Position numbers and translations under genes: made by a program
Source: Marinoscillum sp964351625
GTDB lineage: Bacteria > Bacteroidota > Bacteroidia > Cytophagales > Cyclobacteriaceae
Length of the DNA: 64,000 bases
Direction: 5' to 3'
Assembly (NCBI GenBank): GCA_964351625.1
Contig: CAYGOV010000002.1
Location: 186,001 to 250,000, forward strand
Notes under the pieces: model-generated
Databases searched by the model: none
What the model was told of the DNA's origin: nothing
The model's input: only the letters and a program-made list of their open reading frames with translations
In this document: positions 26,557-35,827 of the stretch, piece by piece
Position numbering within the stretch: the first letter of the stretch is position 1
How the letters are laid out: every line of letters starts with the position of its first letter

Positions 26557-27315
26557 TTATTCTACTCGCTTATTAAATCGTTTTATTCCAAATGACTTCA
26601 TAGCAAGCCCTAGATTCCATTCAAAATACCCATTATCTAAATCAGGATGAATTTTCTCATAATCTACAAATCCATATCCAACAGTTCCAAAAACAGATAA
26701 ATATCCATAATCTTTTAGCTTGAAATACTTATTCAAAGTCGTTCCAACAATTAGTCCACCAGTTTTATTGAAAGTAAATTTTTGATTGAATTCGTCTTCA
26801 TTAATTACAAGAAAAGATGTCCGATTGTAACCTGCATACGGCTCTATCGAAATCAGCTTATCAAAATCCTGGGAGTATCCTACATAATAATCAAGTCTTA
26901 TATTATTAAGTCTGGCAGTTGTTGGAAGATTTTGTTCGTTAAATTTCACTTCCTTTTTGGGGTCTATCGTCCAAGGTTTAAACCTAAATCCAAAATTCAT
27001 TTTGTCAACTACAAGAATGAAGTTAAAATTCGGACCACCGTGTTGTCCAATCCAGCTTGTTGTTTTGTCTCCATAATGATAACTGGAAACTGCAATATCC
27101 ATCCGAAATCCAACTTTAGAACGTGTTCGACATTGAATAATCTTATACGGTTCCTGATTTGTAGTATCTATTTTAGCAGGATTATACTTTATCGAAATAT
27201 ATGGTTCTACAATCAAGGTATCCGTTGAACAAATTACTTCAGGAGTCCATTTTTGTCCGAATGAAAATGAGTTTATTAAAATCGCTGATGTAATTACTAA
27301 TAATAAACGTTTCAT
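26557..27315 (-). CDS. Secreted, probable outer-membrane beta-barrel protein (252 aa)
   Basis: Signal peptide MKRLLLVITSAILINSFSFG, then alternating hydrophobic/polar strands rich in Tyr, Phe and Gly ending in an aromatic stretch (GYFEWNLGLAMKSFGIKRF), typical of small outer-membrane barrels. Two cysteines (VICSTD, IIQCRT) lie in the N-terminal third. No known family recognised. Base composition is more AT-rich than the large genes around it, as for the genes at 44-48 kb, so it may be acquired; this is an impression, not a measurement. Confidence 0.6.
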   Translation of the reverse strand: MKRLLLVITSAILINSFSFGQKWTPEVICSTDTLIVEPYISIKYNPAKIDTTNQEPYKIIQCRTRSKVGFRMDIAVSSYHYGDKTTSWIGQHGGPNFNFILVVDKMNFGFRFKPWTIDPKKEVKFNEQNLPTTARLNNIRLDYYVGYSQDFDKLISIEPYAGYNRTSFLVINEDEFNQKFTFNKTGGLIVGTTLNKYFKLKDYGYLSVFGTVGYGFVDYEKIHPDLDNGYFEWNLGLAMKSFGIKRFNKRVE

Positions 27316-27434
27316 TTTATGCTGTGACCATTTTGTATAAAGGCTAACATCACAATAACGAGCACCGTCCTCATTATCCTCAGTAATCTAGTAAATAATG
27401 GTTGTAAGGTAGATAAACAGCTTTGTAATGCTTA

Positions 27435-27509
27435 ACCAATAGTTGTTTTATAGACGTTTAATAACGTTTTTAAACGCCTATAAAACTGATAGAGATTATA
27501 ACTATTGGT
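27435..27509. repeat. Large interrupted inverted repeat
   Basis: Outer arms ACCAATAGTT (27435-27444) and AACTATTGGT (27500-27509) enclose inner arms TTTTATAG-A-CGTTTAA (27446-27461) and TTAAACG-C-CTATAAAA (27470-27485) with one mismatch and an 8-base centre. The right spacer between inner and outer arms is 14 bases, the left only 1, so the fold is lopsided. There is no T-run, so it is not a standard terminator. It sits about 90 bases before the promoter of the giant CotH gene. Confidence 0.7.
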
Positions 27510-27596
27510 ATCTACTCCTTCAAGATTCTTGTCGCGAACTGACCTACCACTACGACGTAAAGACCCTTCGGTAAGTGGGAGATAACTTTGACCGCA

Positions 27597-27619
27597 GCAC
27601 TTTTTACTCAGTATCTTTG
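27597..27619 (+). promoter_or_regulatory. Bacteroidota-type promoter of the giant CotH gene
   Basis: TTTG (27597-27600), 11 intervening bases and TATCTTTG (27612-27619) are seen. The -7 octamer fits TAnnTTTG exactly, but the -33 to -7 gap is shorter than the usual 19-21 bases, so only the -7 element is a firm match. The ATG follows at 27661, leaving a leader of about 35 bases. Confidence 0.4.
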
Positions 27620-27660
27620 TTTTCTGTCTTTCAAGCGATTTTGATTAGCTAATCTCATTA

Positions 27661-30600
27661 ATGAATAAACACCTTATTTCAGTTCAGTATCTATTACTTG
27701 TTTGTGTTTACGCTCTTAGTGTTTCTGTAGGGAGTTCGCAAGTCCTTATCAACGAATTTGTAGCTTCCAATTCGAGTGATTTTACCGATCCGCAATTTCA
27801 TGAGTCTGGTGATTGGCTTGAGATTCACAATTCAGGATCCGCTTCGGTAGACCTCAGTGGCTATTTCCTTACTGACAACATCAGCAATCCTGATAAATGG
27901 CAAATTCCTGCAAACACTATTCTGGATGCAGGTGCTTACTTGATTTTTTGGGCAGATGGACAGGATACCGGACTGCATACGAGTTTCAAGCTAGCTGCAG
28001 AGGGTGAAGAAATTGGATTGTTTAACACAAATCAAGTCGTGGTTGATACGCTTACTTACACTACACAAATTACAAATGTGAGTTATGGCCGAAACACCAA
28101 CCTAAGTGGTTGGGGATTCTTTGATGTACCAACACCTGGCGCAGCGAACGACAGTCCCATTTACAGCGGGTTCACGAATTTTTATCCAGAATTCTCTCTA
28201 GCTGGTGGATTGAAAGACGCGCCTGTTACAGTTTCTATTCAAAGCCAATTTGGAGGAACCTTACGATACACGATAGATGGATCTATGCCAGTGAAGTCAT
28301 CGCCAATCTATGTTTCGAGCTTACAGGTAGCCAAAAATACGGTGATTCGAGCAAGGGTATTTGAGAATGGAAAATTACCGGGACCAGTTGTTACTCATAC
28401 ATACTTTATAGCTGATCCGATTGTAGGCTCTGATATCCCAGTTATATCAATCGCTTCTGATCCAGCCAATTTTTGGGATTCGAAGAAAGGCATCTATGTG
28501 CAAGACTTTAAACCGGAATGGGAAATACCTATCAACATCGAAATGTTTGAGAACAGGGGTGAGGATCGAGCGGCTTTCAATGAGCAGGCAGGCACTAAGG
28601 TGAATGGGCTCTATTCTTGGCAATTGCCGCAGAAAATGCTTGGTGTTTATTTCCGAAAGGAATACGGCAAAGGCGAGTTGGACTATCAACTACTATATGA
28701 CCGCTCCAGAAACAGTTTTGACAATTTTGCTTTGCGTGCTTCAGGAAACGACTGGAGCTCTACGCTCTTCAAAGACCTTTTGCTTCAGCGCAATACCCAG
28801 ACAAACATGAACATCCCAACCATGGGGTATCGGCAAGTGGTCGTTTTCATCAATGGAGAATTTATGGGCATCCATAATATACGATCCAAAGTGGATGAGG
28901 ATTTTGTGGCTGATAATTTCCATGTTGAGAAGGGCACGTTTGACATGATCGAGAATGAAGATTATGTCGAAGCAGGAAGTTTGGATGGCTACACCCACTT
29001 CCTTTCTCTACTGGAAAAGGATCTATCCAATCAGTCCAATTTTGATGCCGTGGCTGCTGAAATGGATCTTGACAATTTCACTGATTACGTGATCACAGAG
29101 ATAGCCGTTTGCAATACTTCCATTGGTCATAATGTAATGGCATGGAAACCAAAAGAAGGCGGCAAATGGCAGTGGATCTTGATGGATCTAGACAGGGCTT
29201 ATGGAAGTATGAAAAATATTGATTTCTTCCTTGGTAAGTCTGAGCTTCCGCTGAAAGAACTCCTCAAAAACGCAGCTTATCATGATCGGTTTTTTCAGCG
29301 ACTCAATGATCAATTGTATACCACATTCAATAATGAGCGAATTGGCCGTTTAGCAGCTGAGCTCCAAGCGACTATTGAGCCTGCCATCCAACGACATATC
29401 GATCGATGGGAGGGGACTAGCTCTAGTTATGGAGATCCTATTCATTCTGTAAGCCAGTGGCATACTAATATTCAAGATCTTTCTCCTAGCGCCAAGGAAT
29501 TTCGAGATAACATACTTTCCGACATGAGCAACTATGGATATGGGGGCACTGTAAATCTCGATCTCTCCACCCAGCCAGAAGGCGCTGGAGAGATCACATT
29601 GAATGGCCTACAGGTAGATGAAATCAATGGAGCTGCACCTTTTATTAAAGGCATGTCCATGAAGCTAAAAGCCACACCTAAACTCGGTTATCAGTTTGTA
29701 GGCTGGACAGATGAGCTTGGAGCTGCTTTAGGAAATCAAGTAGAGTATACGGAAACTGTAAATGCAGATCATCATGTGATCGCCAAGTTTGAGTCTCTTG
29801 GTATGTGCATTATCCCCGCAATAATTAGCGCGGATATGACTTTGGACAAAAGCTGCAATCCTTACTTCGTTCCAGAAGATGTGCTCATTACTAATAATGT
29901 GACGGTTACGATAGGTGAAGGAGTAGTTCTGAAAATGGCTTCAGATGTTCAATGGATGATCAATGGAGCCTTGATTGTAAATGGTACATCTGCAGAACCT
30001 GTGAGCTTCGAATCATTCAGTGAAGAACCTTGGAGGGCACTGATATTTGAAAACACATCTACAAGGTCAAGGTTAGCCAATGTTACCATCTCCAATGCAT
30101 CACGTGGGAAGATCCCAACAAGAAACAAAGCAGCCATTTCTTCATTCAATGCAGATCTTACAATGGATCATCTGACAATTACAGATGTGAATGACAATCC
30201 GATTTTTGCGCAGTACAGTGACATTGTCCTCACAAATAGTACTTTGCGATCCGCAGTTTCAGGCGATTTGATCAATGTGAAATATGGGACGGCCCAAATT
30301 GAAGATTGCGACTTTACAGGGAACACTTCCCCAGATGCTGATGGTATTGATTATGATGAAATACTTGGAGGAACAATCTTAAACTGTACTTTTCAGGATT
30401 TTCTTGGGTTCAATAGTGATGCCATTGATATCGGAGAAAAAGCGAAATCCATCAAAATCCAAAATGTGATTGCCAAGAATATTGCCGATAAAGGCGTATC
30501 AGTGGGGCAACAATCCTCTGCCTCAGTGGAGAACAGCCTTTTTATCAATACGGCAAAAGGTATTGGGATAAAAGACTCTAGCTGGGTTTCTGTAGACCAA

Positions 30601-31596
30601 TGTACGTTCTACAACAGCGCGGAGGCCATTTCATGCTATGAGAAAAACCCAGGACGCGCTGGAGGAAATGCAGTCGTGACTAATTCAATACTTGCCAATT
30701 CTCCACTAGAACCATATTTTTCTGATGACAAATCCTTTATTAGCATAAGCAATTCATTGTCTGACACAAAGGAATTGCCAGCTGGCTTCTCAAACGTTTT
30801 TGATGATGCGTACTTTAAGGATCCTGTTCATGATGAATTTGAACTACTGGCGAATTCACCTGCCTTGACGGCTGGGCTATCATCTGGGCCAATAGGTGCT
30901 CAAATCAACAGTGAACATGGAACTCCAAACGTTATGTTTGTTTTGATTTTTGCAGATCAACTAGACCAAGGCGCACCAGAATTTCTGGCCATCTACAACC
31001 CAACAAATGAAACTCAAGACCTTAGCGGTTACAAGATTACCCGTGGAGTTACACATACTTTTCCAGATGAAACACTCCTAGCGAAGGGCGATACACTTTG
31101 GCTCAGTAATGCATATGCTTTGAATTTCTCTCACGCTGGACTATTTCAGCAGTGGGAAGATGGACAATTGGCAAATGGAGGCGAGACCATCCAATTGGAA
31201 AATCAATATAGCATGGTCATAGATCATGTCAAATATGACAATAAGGCTCCATGGCCTGCGGATGGCCTTGTTTTCGCCTTGAAGTCATCAAATCTCCCTA
31301 ATCATCTCGGTAAAAACTGGGAAGGTCTGGAATACGCCTATACAATTCCAACCCTAGAGGTACCAAAGCCGGAAGTTTTCCGGGTATTCCCCAATCCAGG
31401 AGCTGATTTTGTTCAAATTGATAGATCTTCTCAAGCTAAAAATCAATTGTTGTTGATCTATAGTCTTTCTGGTCAGCTTATAGACAGGATTGATTTGGAG
31501 CGCGCACATACTAGAATTCCACTTAGTCCGTATCCCAAAGGGATGTTGATTTTCAAACTAGGGGGCGAGTCACTAAGAGTTATGCACACGCAGTGA
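27661..31596 (+). CDS. Giant secreted CotH protein with lamin-tail and beta-helix domains and T9SS sorting signal (1311 aa)
   Basis: Signal peptide to about residue 27 (SVGSSQ). Order: lamin-tail domain (27-155, VLINEFVASNSSDF, DWLEIHNSG); a chitobiase/FN3-like strand domain (about 180-250, GGTLRYTIDGSMP); CotH domain (about 255-560, with ALRASGNDWSSTLFKDLL and WILMDLDRAYGSM); an InlB-repeat-like module (about 640-705, GYQFVGWTDE, VIAKFES); a right-handed beta-helix (about 720-1080) with repeated short N/D-rich turns; a second lamin-tail domain (about 1100-1225); and a T9SS type A sorting domain (VFPNPGADFVQI... to the end). Such proteins are exported through T9SS to the surface. Role unknown; kinase activity of the CotH part is possible but unproven. 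Confidence 0.88.
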   Translation: MNKHLISVQYLLLVCVYALSVSVGSSQVLINEFVASNSSDFTDPQFHESGDWLEIHNSGSASVDLSGYFLTDNISNPDKWQIPANTILDAGAYLIFWADGQDTGLHTSFKLAAEGEEIGLFNTNQVVVDTLTYTTQITNVSYGRNTNLSGWGFFDVPTPGAANDSPIYSGFTNFYPEFSLAGGLKDAPVTVSIQSQFGGTLRYTIDGSMPVKSSPIYVSSLQVAKNTVIRARVFENGKLPGPVVTHTYFIADPIVGSDIPVISIASDPANFWDSKKGIYVQDFKPEWEIPINIEMFENRGEDRAAFNEQAGTKVNGLYSWQLPQKMLGVYFRKEYGKGELDYQLLYDRSRNSFDNFALRASGNDWSSTLFKDLLLQRNTQTNMNIPTMGYRQVVVFINGEFMGIHNIRSKVDEDFVADNFHVEKGTFDMIENEDYVEAGSLDGYTHFLSLLEKDLSNQSNFDAVAAEMDLDNFTDYVITEIAVCNTSIGHNVMAWKPKEGGKWQWILMDLDRAYGSMKNIDFFLGKSELPLKELLKNAAYHDRFFQRLNDQLYTTFNNERIGRLAAELQATIEPAIQRHIDRWEGTSSSYGDPIHSVSQWHTNIQDLSPSAKEFRDNILSDMSNYGYGGTVNLDLSTQPEGAGEITLNGLQVDEINGAAPFIKGMSMKLKATPKLGYQFVGWTDELGAALGNQVEYTETVNADHHVIAKFESLGMCIIPAIISADMTLDKSCNPYFVPEDVLITNNVTVTIGEGVVLKMASDVQWMINGALIVNGTSAEPVSFESFSEEPWRALIFENTSTRSRLANVTISNASRGKIPTRNKAAISSFNADLTMDHLTITDVNDNPIFAQYSDIVLTNSTLRSAVSGDLINVKYGTAQIEDCDFTGNTSPDADGIDYDEILGGTILNCTFQDFLGFNSDAIDIGEKAKSIKIQNVIAKNIADKGVSVGQQSSASVENSLFINTAKGIGIKDSSWVSVDQCTFYNSAEAISCYEKNPGRAGGNAVVTNSILANSPLEPYFSDDKSFISISNSLSDTKELPAGFSNVFDDAYFKDPVHDEFELLANSPALTAGLSSGPIGAQINSEHGTPNVMFVLIFADQLDQGAPEFLAIYNPTNETQDLSGYKITRGVTHTFPDETLLAKGDTLWLSNAYALNFSHAGLFQQWEDGQLANGGETIQLENQYSMVIDHVKYDNKAPWPADGLVFALKSSNLPNHLGKNWEGLEYAYTIPTLEVPKPEVFRVFPNPGADFVQIDRSSQAKNQLLLIYSLSGQLIDRIDLERAHTRIPLSPYPKGMLIFKLGGESLRVMHTQ

Positions 31597-31607
31597 TTTC
31601 TGCCAAA

Positions 31608-32642
31608 TCATGAGTCTTTGTTGCTCCTCACTATTTTCACAATCCGACTATATACGATTTCGGCTAAATTCCAGTCATAGCCATCAAAGTTGGTGGTGTT
31701 GTTAAATTGAATTACGACTGTATCAATGTCTTTGTGGTATTTGGCAATACTCTGATAGCCTACAAGTAATCCCGTATGCTCATATACATAGATGGAAGAG
31801 TAGATTTCCTGTTCCCCTTCATCGAACACCGAACCATCGTTCAATGCTCGTAAGAATATACCCACATCTTCAGCTGTAGCTAGAATTAGGCCAATGTTTT
31901 CCGTTTTAAAATCTTCCTCATAGCCAACATAGTAGCCACTCATTACACTGTCTATATCCACTTCGCTAAGCGAACCAAATGTGTTTTTGAGCCCTAGACG
32001 ATCCAAAATTTCTTCCTTGATAAATTGTTGGTGAGGATAACCTACTACCTTATCTATGAGATCAGAAATCAACATATAATTGGTATTAGAATAGCCATAG
32101 TCTTCCCCTGGCTCAAAGTCGGCAGGTAAATCCAAAGCATAGGCCAGTGTTTCTTCTTTGTTTTGAGGAGGTTTAGTCCAATAATCAGGATGGTCCACAT
32201 AATTGGGAATACCACTCCTGTGTTGGACCATCATTCTCAAAGTGATTCTTTCCGCATTTTCAATTCTTCCCACCAGTTCTGGAAAGTAATCAGCAAGGGT
32301 TTTATCCAAAGACAAGCGTCCTGCATTGACTAGTTTGGCAGTTGCAACAGCCACATAAAGCTTGGTGATGCTTGCTATCTTAAATAAGGCTTGCGGGTAG
32401 GCGGGTATTTTGTTTTTTCGGTCATGCCATCCTGCTGCATAATACGCTGGAGACTTTCCAGCTTGGTCTACGTAAACGATCATTCCATCAAATCCATGAT
32501 CAATGGCTTCCTCTAATTGTTCTTGAACGGTAGCTGGAAGTGGTAAAATCCACGCTTTTACCAAAATCCATGGAACGAACCATAAAGAGGCTATACTGGC
32601 TAGAATAAAGACAATTCTGAGTGCTTGTTTTGTTTTTTTCAT
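31608..32642 (-). CDS. Serine hydrolase, beta-lactamase/DD-peptidase fold, membrane anchored (344 aa)
   Basis: An N-terminal hydrophobic helix (about 9-30) anchors a periplasmic penicillin-binding-protein-like domain with all three motifs: S91-I-T-K94, Y184-S-N186 and H289-T-G291. The set is typical of class C-like esterases and D-aminopeptidases. The start at 32642 (MKKTKQAL) is preferred over 32666. It converges with the giant CotH gene, only 11 bases apart. One of three enzymes of this fold in the window; each has a different delivery mode (this one membrane anchor, one lipoprotein, one T9SS). Confidence 0.85.
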   Translation of the reverse strand: MKKTKQALRIVFILASIASLWFVPWILVKAWILPLPATVQEQLEEAIDHGFDGMIVYVDQAGKSPAYYAAGWHDRKNKIPAYPQALFKIASITKLYVAVATAKLVNAGRLSLDKTLADYFPELVGRIENAERITLRMMVQHRSGIPNYVDHPDYWTKPPQNKEETLAYALDLPADFEPGEDYGYSNTNYMLISDLIDKVVGYPHQQFIKEEILDRLGLKNTFGSLSEVDIDSVMSGYYVGYEEDFKTENIGLILATAEDVGIFLRALNDGSVFDEGEQEIYSSIYVYEHTGLLVGYQSIAKYHKDIDTVVIQFNNTTNFDGYDWNLAEIVYSRIVKIVRSNKDS

Positions 32643-32831
32643 CTTCACTATGTCACATCCTTTCAAGATGAGGCACTTTAATTATTCAAATAAGAGCATC
32701 AAGTATATGAGTGCTTTCTTTCAAATATACTTTTTTGATTATTGAAGCTTAAGACCTTATTTTAATTAATGTCATTTTTAAATCTCCTCACATATTAGCA
32801 GCTTCCATTTAAGTACCCGTAATTTGCATAT

Positions 32832-33593
32832 ATGGAGGATGCAGAAAGAATCAAGGCAATCAATAAAGTACTTACAGCTTATTTTAGAGTTAACAAAGAT
32901 CAAGATTCCGTTCCTGTCAAGGCACTAATGCCTGATTTTATCAAAGCTGGGATATTCGTAGCTGATGAGAAGAATGGTCTTCCAATTCGAAAAATCCTCC
33001 GTGCTTTGGATAAGGAAAATGGGTTGAAGAAGATTCCTCGTGTACACGCCGAGCGCAAAGCAAAAGATGTCTATTGGTATTTTGTGAGGAAGGACGCGAC
33101 TTTTGTGTCTGAAGCTACCAACGATACTGGGATTTCTAAAAAGAAAAAAGCCAAGGTGGCTGTCGCCAATAGTGACAAAAACTACCTAACTGACCTGTGT
33201 GATGAGCTTTTCCAGTTGGAAGCGTCTAGGCAGCACCGATTCGACTTCCTGCTTGGGGATATGCACAAGGATGGCAAGACCCAAAGTACGTTACCCGTAG
33301 ATGCTTATTATGAAGATCGCAATTTGGTGATTGAAATCATGGAAAGCCGAGACATTGACCCCATCATCATTCGTGAAAAGCCAAGCCGAAAGACGATCGA
33401 GGCTGTGAAACGCTCGAAGCAAATCAAAGTTTACCAAGAGCGCAAGCGCAATGGCCTTGTAGCAAAGGAAATAGACCTAGTACTTGTCAAGACCAAAGAC
33501 TTTGAGTGCAACGAAGAGAAGCACCTTGTCAGGGAAAAAGAAAATGACCTTTCCGTTTTGAAGGGGCTGCTTGCTGAGTATTTAGCTAAGTAA
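32832..33593 (+). CDS. Uncharacterised protein with PD-(D/E)XK nuclease-like C-terminal half (253 aa)
   Basis: Residues 1-90 look like a small winged-helix or mixed helical domain (ALMPDFIKAGIFV, KILRALDKENGL). From about 118 the block E130, RFDFLLGD, LPVDAYYED (D157) and NLVIEIME (E168, E171) followed by basic residues (KRSKQIKVYQERKR) fits the core of the PD-(D/E)XK superfamily, where D and E bind metal. The usual Lys of the E-x-K motif is not obvious here (EIM), so activity is uncertain. Similar proteins of unknown role exist in many bacteria. It stands alone between two opposing genes; no methylase or defence partner is near. Confidence 0.6.
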   Translation: MEDAERIKAINKVLTAYFRVNKDQDSVPVKALMPDFIKAGIFVADEKNGLPIRKILRALDKENGLKKIPRVHAERKAKDVYWYFVRKDATFVSEATNDTGISKKKKAKVAVANSDKNYLTDLCDELFQLEASRQHRFDFLLGDMHKDGKTQSTLPVDAYYEDRNLVIEIMESRDIDPIIIREKPSRKTIEAVKRSKQIKVYQERKRNGLVAKEIDLVLVKTKDFECNEEKHLVREKENDLSVLKGLLAEYLAK

Positions 33594-33622
33594 TACCTAT
33601 ATCTAATAGCAGATCGAGAGGT

Positions 33623-35230
33623 TCAATTCATAGCTACTAATTCTCTTTTCCAGAAGACATCTAGTATCATTTGAATCTCTGTAGCTTCTTCGTATCTCTC
33701 TAATAATTCCAAAGCTTTTAGCTTGCCTAGTAATGCTTTTGCGCGATTGGTTCTATTGGTCAAGCTAATATCGAACTGCTCAAGTGCTTCTTCCGGACGA
33801 TTTTTGGTTAATAACCAATCTCCATATTGCTCAAAAGATGGATAAGCGATTGTTGGTGGGCCCGAATCGTAGTTGCTACTTGCTTCGAGTGTAGTGGCTT
33901 CTTTGAGGTGTTGCTCTACTTTCTCATCATTTTCATTTAACATGGCTAGCAAAGCTTCCATTTGATGAATGACCACTTTACTTTTATTGATGCCTTCTTC
34001 AGTAGGTGCGTAACGGGTAGGTCCAGCACTACACATGGCGATTCCATCTTCGCCCACTACCAACTTGGCAGCTTCTACTTGAAGTGAAAGTCCATTGATT
34101 TCTTCTACTATCTGCAATGCATCATTGTTATTGAAGGCCATCATGCTATTGAAGAAATGCTTTTGTGATTTGGCTTCCAAGCCCATTTTGCTATACTCGA
34201 TATCTATCGGCGAAACATCATCTAGCCAATTTCCAGTCTCAACTAAAAACTCGTTTTGCATGTTGATGGTGTAGCCTTTGGAAGCCGTAGAGTCAGCATT
34301 GTAGCTGATGATGTCTCTTAGTAGCTTCTCTGCTTTATCATATTCACCCTGTTGTAAATAACCATAATGCAGCCATGCCATGGAGTGGTAGCCTCTGTCT
34401 TTGCCAGTGAGTCCTTTGCGTTCAATCCTATTAAGGCTGGCTTGATAAGATTCTTCGTTGGATGAGACCACTTCATTCCACATGCCTAACGCCACATAAA
34501 TATGTGACGGCATATGCAAAGCATGCGCAGCATCGGGTGCAACTTTGGCATATTCATTTGCGGCAAGCACGGCAAGTTTTGCGTGCTCAGGATTGTCATT
34601 GGAGTGGATCATATAATGGAGCGCTCCGGGATGGGTAGGATTCTCTTTCATGATACCGGCAGCTACTTCGGCAGATTTATCAAGGTTTTCCTGATTGTCA
34701 TAGTCTGCCCACATAAGCCCGAGCGCATAAAAGGCTGCTACTTCCAAATCTTTCGGGTATCGCTCATAGAGACTCGCCATGTGCGCTACATACTTTTCAT
34801 TTCTTTCTTTCAGTTCACCCTCACCGAAAAGCAATTCTATTCCTTCCCAAAAGTCACGTTCTATTCCTTCGGAGGCTTTCGCTAAACGCTCTTCTTTGGT
34901 AGCGCCAAGGTTGGCCATTACCTCTCTTCCTTTTTCTAAATTTTGAAGTCCCCAGAGTGCTTTGTAGTTACACATGGCTTCTCCCCAATAGGCCATGATC
35001 TCCGTACTATCTGCTTCCTGCGCTTCTAGAAAAGCATCTTTGGCATCATCATACTCGAAGCTGTGTAGCAATAGTAAACCTTTGTCAAAGCCTTCCTTTG
35101 CACCTTCAGAAACTGGGAATTGATAGTTGATATCTCCCAAAGTGTAACTCCTGGTTTGAGCTTCTTTAGGTTGGCTGCAGCTAAAAAGTAAGAATACAGT
35201 AAGTAGGGGTAGGGCGAAGTGTTTGAGCAT
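33623..35230 (-). CDS. TPR-repeat lipoprotein (535 aa)
   Basis: Lipobox LLFSC (Cys18). The mature chain is helical with several tetratricopeptide-like pairs, for example EGFDKGLLLLHSFEYDDAKD, EAQEADSTEIMAYWGEA and later AWLHYGYLQQGEYDKAEKLL. Histidines cluster in ALHYMIHSNDNPEHA and AHALHMPSHIY, which could bind a metal or haem; that is only a suggestion. Near the end DWLLTKNRPEEALEQFD gives a last repeat. Likely periplasmic face of a membrane, acting as scaffold. No operon partner. Confidence 0.8.
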   Translation of the reverse strand: MLKHFALPLLTVFLLFSCSQPKEAQTRSYTLGDINYQFPVSEGAKEGFDKGLLLLHSFEYDDAKDAFLEAQEADSTEIMAYWGEAMCNYKALWGLQNLEKGREVMANLGATKEERLAKASEGIERDFWEGIELLFGEGELKERNEKYVAHMASLYERYPKDLEVAAFYALGLMWADYDNQENLDKSAEVAAGIMKENPTHPGALHYMIHSNDNPEHAKLAVLAANEYAKVAPDAAHALHMPSHIYVALGMWNEVVSSNEESYQASLNRIERKGLTGKDRGYHSMAWLHYGYLQQGEYDKAEKLLRDIISYNADSTASKGYTINMQNEFLVETGNWLDDVSPIDIEYSKMGLEAKSQKHFFNSMMAFNNNDALQIVEEINGLSLQVEAAKLVVGEDGIAMCSAGPTRYAPTEEGINKSKVVIHQMEALLAMLNENDEKVEQHLKEATTLEASSNYDSGPPTIAYPSFEQYGDWLLTKNRPEEALEQFDISLTNRTNRAKALLGKLKALELLERYEEATEIQMILDVFWKRELVAMN

Positions 35231-35288
35231 GGCTAGGGTATTTTTACTTAAAGATAAGTGAACCCAGCCAATGCATTGATCTTCGTTA

Positions 35289-35741
35289 TTAGATCACCCT
35301 GCCTTCGCTTGTTGCTTTGGCGTCCATAGACCGGCCTATACCTAAGCCGATAGTTGCTCCGATTCCCAAACCCAACGCAATACCCATAGACCGATCAAGA
35401 CTCGAGAAGAATATTATGCCAATGAGAACGCCAAAAGTTGATCCTAAACCCACTCCCATTTTAGTGTAATAGCCTTTGGCTATAAGTGAGAATGTATCTA
35501 ACAAGGTTTTCTCAAATGCATGAAAGGCGTTTTTGAAATATTTTTTTTTGTTCTTGACATTGGATGATAATTGTAATCCATCAAGTTCTGATTCAATGGT
35601 TTGTATCTCATTTTCTGAAAACGCTCTATTGTCTAGCTGAGTGAGCACATGTAGGAACTTCTGATAAATCTTGATTTCAGACTTTTTGGTAGTTTCGTTT
35701 TTTAACTTTTCAAATAGGTCAGCTGCTTCTTGTAATTTCAT
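35289..35741 (-). CDS. Small membrane protein with glycine-zipper helices (150 aa)
   Basis: Residues 1-85 are charged and helical; residues 93-140 hold two hydrophobic helices rich in Gly (MGVGLGSTFGVLIGIIFF, MGIALGLGIGATIGLGIG), a glycine-zipper pattern that allows tight helix packing or oligomers. The start at 35741 is preferred to 35774. It lies 86 bases downstream of the sigma-factor/membrane-protein pair in the same direction and may belong to that operon. Function unknown. Confidence 0.6.
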   Translation of the reverse strand: MKLQEAADLFEKLKNETTKKSEIKIYQKFLHVLTQLDNRAFSENEIQTIESELDGLQLSSNVKNKKKYFKNAFHAFEKTLLDTFSLIAKGYYTKMGVGLGSTFGVLIGIIFFSSLDRSMGIALGLGIGATIGLGIGRSMDAKATSEGRVI

Positions 35742-35827
35742 AGTATTTGATGTTTTCTTGATTAGTGGCTCCAACTAAAAATCCTTACATGTAGGTCTTA
35801 TTTTTTTATTAATAGGGATGCTGCACC

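Noticed and set aside
26782..27228. 148-codon + strand frame over the barrel-protein gene
   Set aside because: Antisense shadow; the minus-strand frame has a proper signal peptide and strand pattern.
32832..33593. Restriction or other defence system
   Set aside because: The nuclease-like gene stands alone; no methylase, helicase or toxin-antitoxin partner is nearby.
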